Part shown: positions 23,162 to 24,043 of the stretch, one piece after another
Layout of the letters: each line of letters begins with the position of its first letter
Position numbering within the stretch: the stretch's first letter is position 1
Source of the DNA: a virus
Reading direction: 5' to 3' (one strand)
Length of the DNA: 24,043 nt
Virus record (IMG/VR): IMGVR_UViG_3300031658_000126
Coordinates: 1 to 24,043 of that record
Notes under the pieces: generated by a model
Told to the model about the DNA's origin: nothing
Databases searched by the model: none
The model's input: the letters and a program-made list of their open reading frames with translations, nothing else
Translations under genes and position numbers: made by a program

Positions 23162-23884
23162 ATGAGAATTGCACATGCCAACCAGACGATAGAGTTTTTT
23201 ACGGATCTTCCTAAGATTCCTAAACACATCGCATTGTCTATATCTGGGGGTCTCGATTCGGCTTCCCTTTTATTCCTAATATGTAAACACTATCCACAAA
23301 TTAAAGTGTCTCCTATAATCGGGATAGATGCTTATGCCAAGTTTGATGCGGAGTGTGCATTTGACACTATTGAGTGGATGAAAGATAGATTTCCTGATCA
23401 TAACATACTAGAAAATCAATCATTTACCTTTGATCATACAGATCCATATTGGATGAAGAAAGCTCAAGATCTACACGATGTGGGTGTAGCGAAAACACTA
23501 ATGCCTCAAGGAACCTCTAAGAACCTACAAATGAGAGAAGGACTTGCACGTATTGAGGATGAAATAAAGTACGAATGTCTTGTTATGGGAACAACTGCAA
23601 ACCCCCCTGATGATTATATGAAGAAGCATGGGTTCTATGATAAAGCCGAACCTATCAGAAATGAACCGCATAATAGAAAGACCTTTGTAAGAGGTCTATA
23701 TACCCCATACATAAATGTAAACAAGAGATTTGTGGCTGGTGTGTACAAAGATAACGGTTTAATGGATGAGCTATATCCATACACAAGTTCGTGTGTGGGG
23801 ATGCCAAACGAGACAGACTATGGAACCGTTGCTTGTGGAACTTGCTTCTGGTGTCATGAAAAGAAATGGGGATTTGAGTGTTAA
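23162..23884 (+). CDS. QueC-like PP-loop ATPase, second paralogue (240 aa)
   Basis: The ATG directly follows the previous stop. S28-G-G-L-D-S33 is the PP-loop, and C211-x13-C225-x2-C228-x2-C231 (CGTCFWCHEKKWGFE) is the QueC-type zinc site. It aligns along its length with the preceding protein (DAECAFDTI, FTFDHTDPYW, TANPPDDYMKK, GFYDKAEP, NVNKRFVAGVY, TSSCVG), so it is a tandem duplicate that has diverged in the central segment. Both copies keep their key residues, so neither looks decayed. It may form a heterodimer with the first copy or use a different acceptor. The next gene starts within its end. Confidence 0.88.
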   Translation: MRIAHANQTIEFFTDLPKIPKHIALSISGGLDSASLLFLICKHYPQIKVSPIIGIDAYAKFDAECAFDTIEWMKDRFPDHNILENQSFTFDHTDPYWMKKAQDLHDVGVAKTLMPQGTSKNLQMREGLARIEDEIKYECLVMGTTANPPDDYMKKHGFYDKAEPIRNEPHNRKTFVRGLYTPYINVNKRFVAGVYKDNGLMDELYPYTSSCVGMPNETDYGTVACGTCFWCHEKKWGFEC

Positions 23885-24043
23885 ACATTGTCGCAACTGG
23901 TAAACCATCGGATGGCCTATTCTTCTACAGTTGTGAACATTACTTCAAGCTTGCATCTCTAGGAATTGATGTGCAATTGATTGTGTTTACTCACAGACAT
24001 CATACCGAAGATGACTATACAAACAATATAGCACAGAAGTATA
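23878..24043 (+). CDS. Start of an unidentified gene, 3' end outside window
   Basis: GTG at 23878 opens a frame that overlaps the QueC-like gene by seven bases and runs to the window edge (55 codons). The start reads VLNIVATGKPSDGLFFYSC, then EHYFKLASLGIDVQLIVFTHR. A first beta strand, a glycine-containing loop and LGIDVQLIVFTH would fit the N-terminal half of a GT-B glycosyltransferase, but this is only a shape-based guess. There is no ATG near the start, and the ribosome site (GGGG region) is modest. Position and overlap suggest that it belongs to the rightward operon. Confidence 0.5.
   Translation, partial: MLNIVATGKPSDGLFFYSCEHYFKLASLGIDVQLIVFTHRHHTEDDYTNNIAQKY

Noticed and set aside
19690-23884. 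Assigning the radical SAM plus QueC-like genes as a queuosine or DNA-deazaguanine (dpd) operon
   Set aside because: The radical SAM proteins are twitch-type with an extra cluster domain, unlike QueE, and no QueD, QueF, FolE or DpdA is in the window.

Overview
The window looks like a piece of a tailed-phage genome, most likely a T4-like marine myovirus. The grounds are a long co-directional block of tail-fibre and virion genes with collagen-like and 'TFTNK', 'YYTxAR' and 'TAKLA' repeats; two copies of the T4-type late promoter TATAAATA ahead of that block; gene junctions that nearly all overlap or abut; and an AT-rich composition. The host cannot be read from the sequence. Resemblance to cyanophage and pelagiphage fibre proteins is from memory.

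Layout. At the left edge a rightward gene (to 1028) encodes the end of a radical SAM protein. It converges on a leftward block of 16 genes (19464 down to 1016). In transcription order the block holds: a 117-aa and an 86-aa small protein, a 514-aa virion-like protein, a 772-aa repeat-rich fibre, a 982-aa virion-like protein, two collagen-like fibres (576 and 357 aa), two paralogous 128-aa proteins that both end in C-H-S-S-C-H-T-S-C-H-T-S-R-G-R-R, a radical SAM protein, two unrecognised proteins, and four more radical SAM proteins. A 225-bp divergent control region (19465-19689) carries two leftward late promoters and one near-perfect rightward sigma70 promoter. To its right a tightly coupled rightward operon encodes two twitch-type radical SAM paralogues, two QueC-like PP-loop ATPase paralogues and the start of another gene that leaves the window.

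Working model (inference). The five radical SAM enzymes inside the structural block form one family. Each has C-x3-C-x-G-C-F for the SAM cluster, a GPTD motif where GGE usually lies, and C-x2-C-x5-C-x16-18-C for an auxiliary cluster. They are expressed from the late block together with two small proteins whose last 16 residues are identical although 11 of those 16 codons differ. This is the layout expected of a peptide-modifying (RiPP-like) system acting on a virion or tail component. The CHxS repeats recall His-Xaa-Ser (Hxs) systems, in which two radical SAM enzymes accompany a His-Xaa-Ser repeat peptide. The right-hand operon may be a second, earlier-expressed modification pathway combining radical SAM and deazaguanine-type (QueC-like) chemistry; its target is not visible.

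No tRNA, CRISPR array, insertion sequence, integrase or origin was seen, and no convincing intrinsic terminator. No gene-free stretch exceeds about 225 bases.
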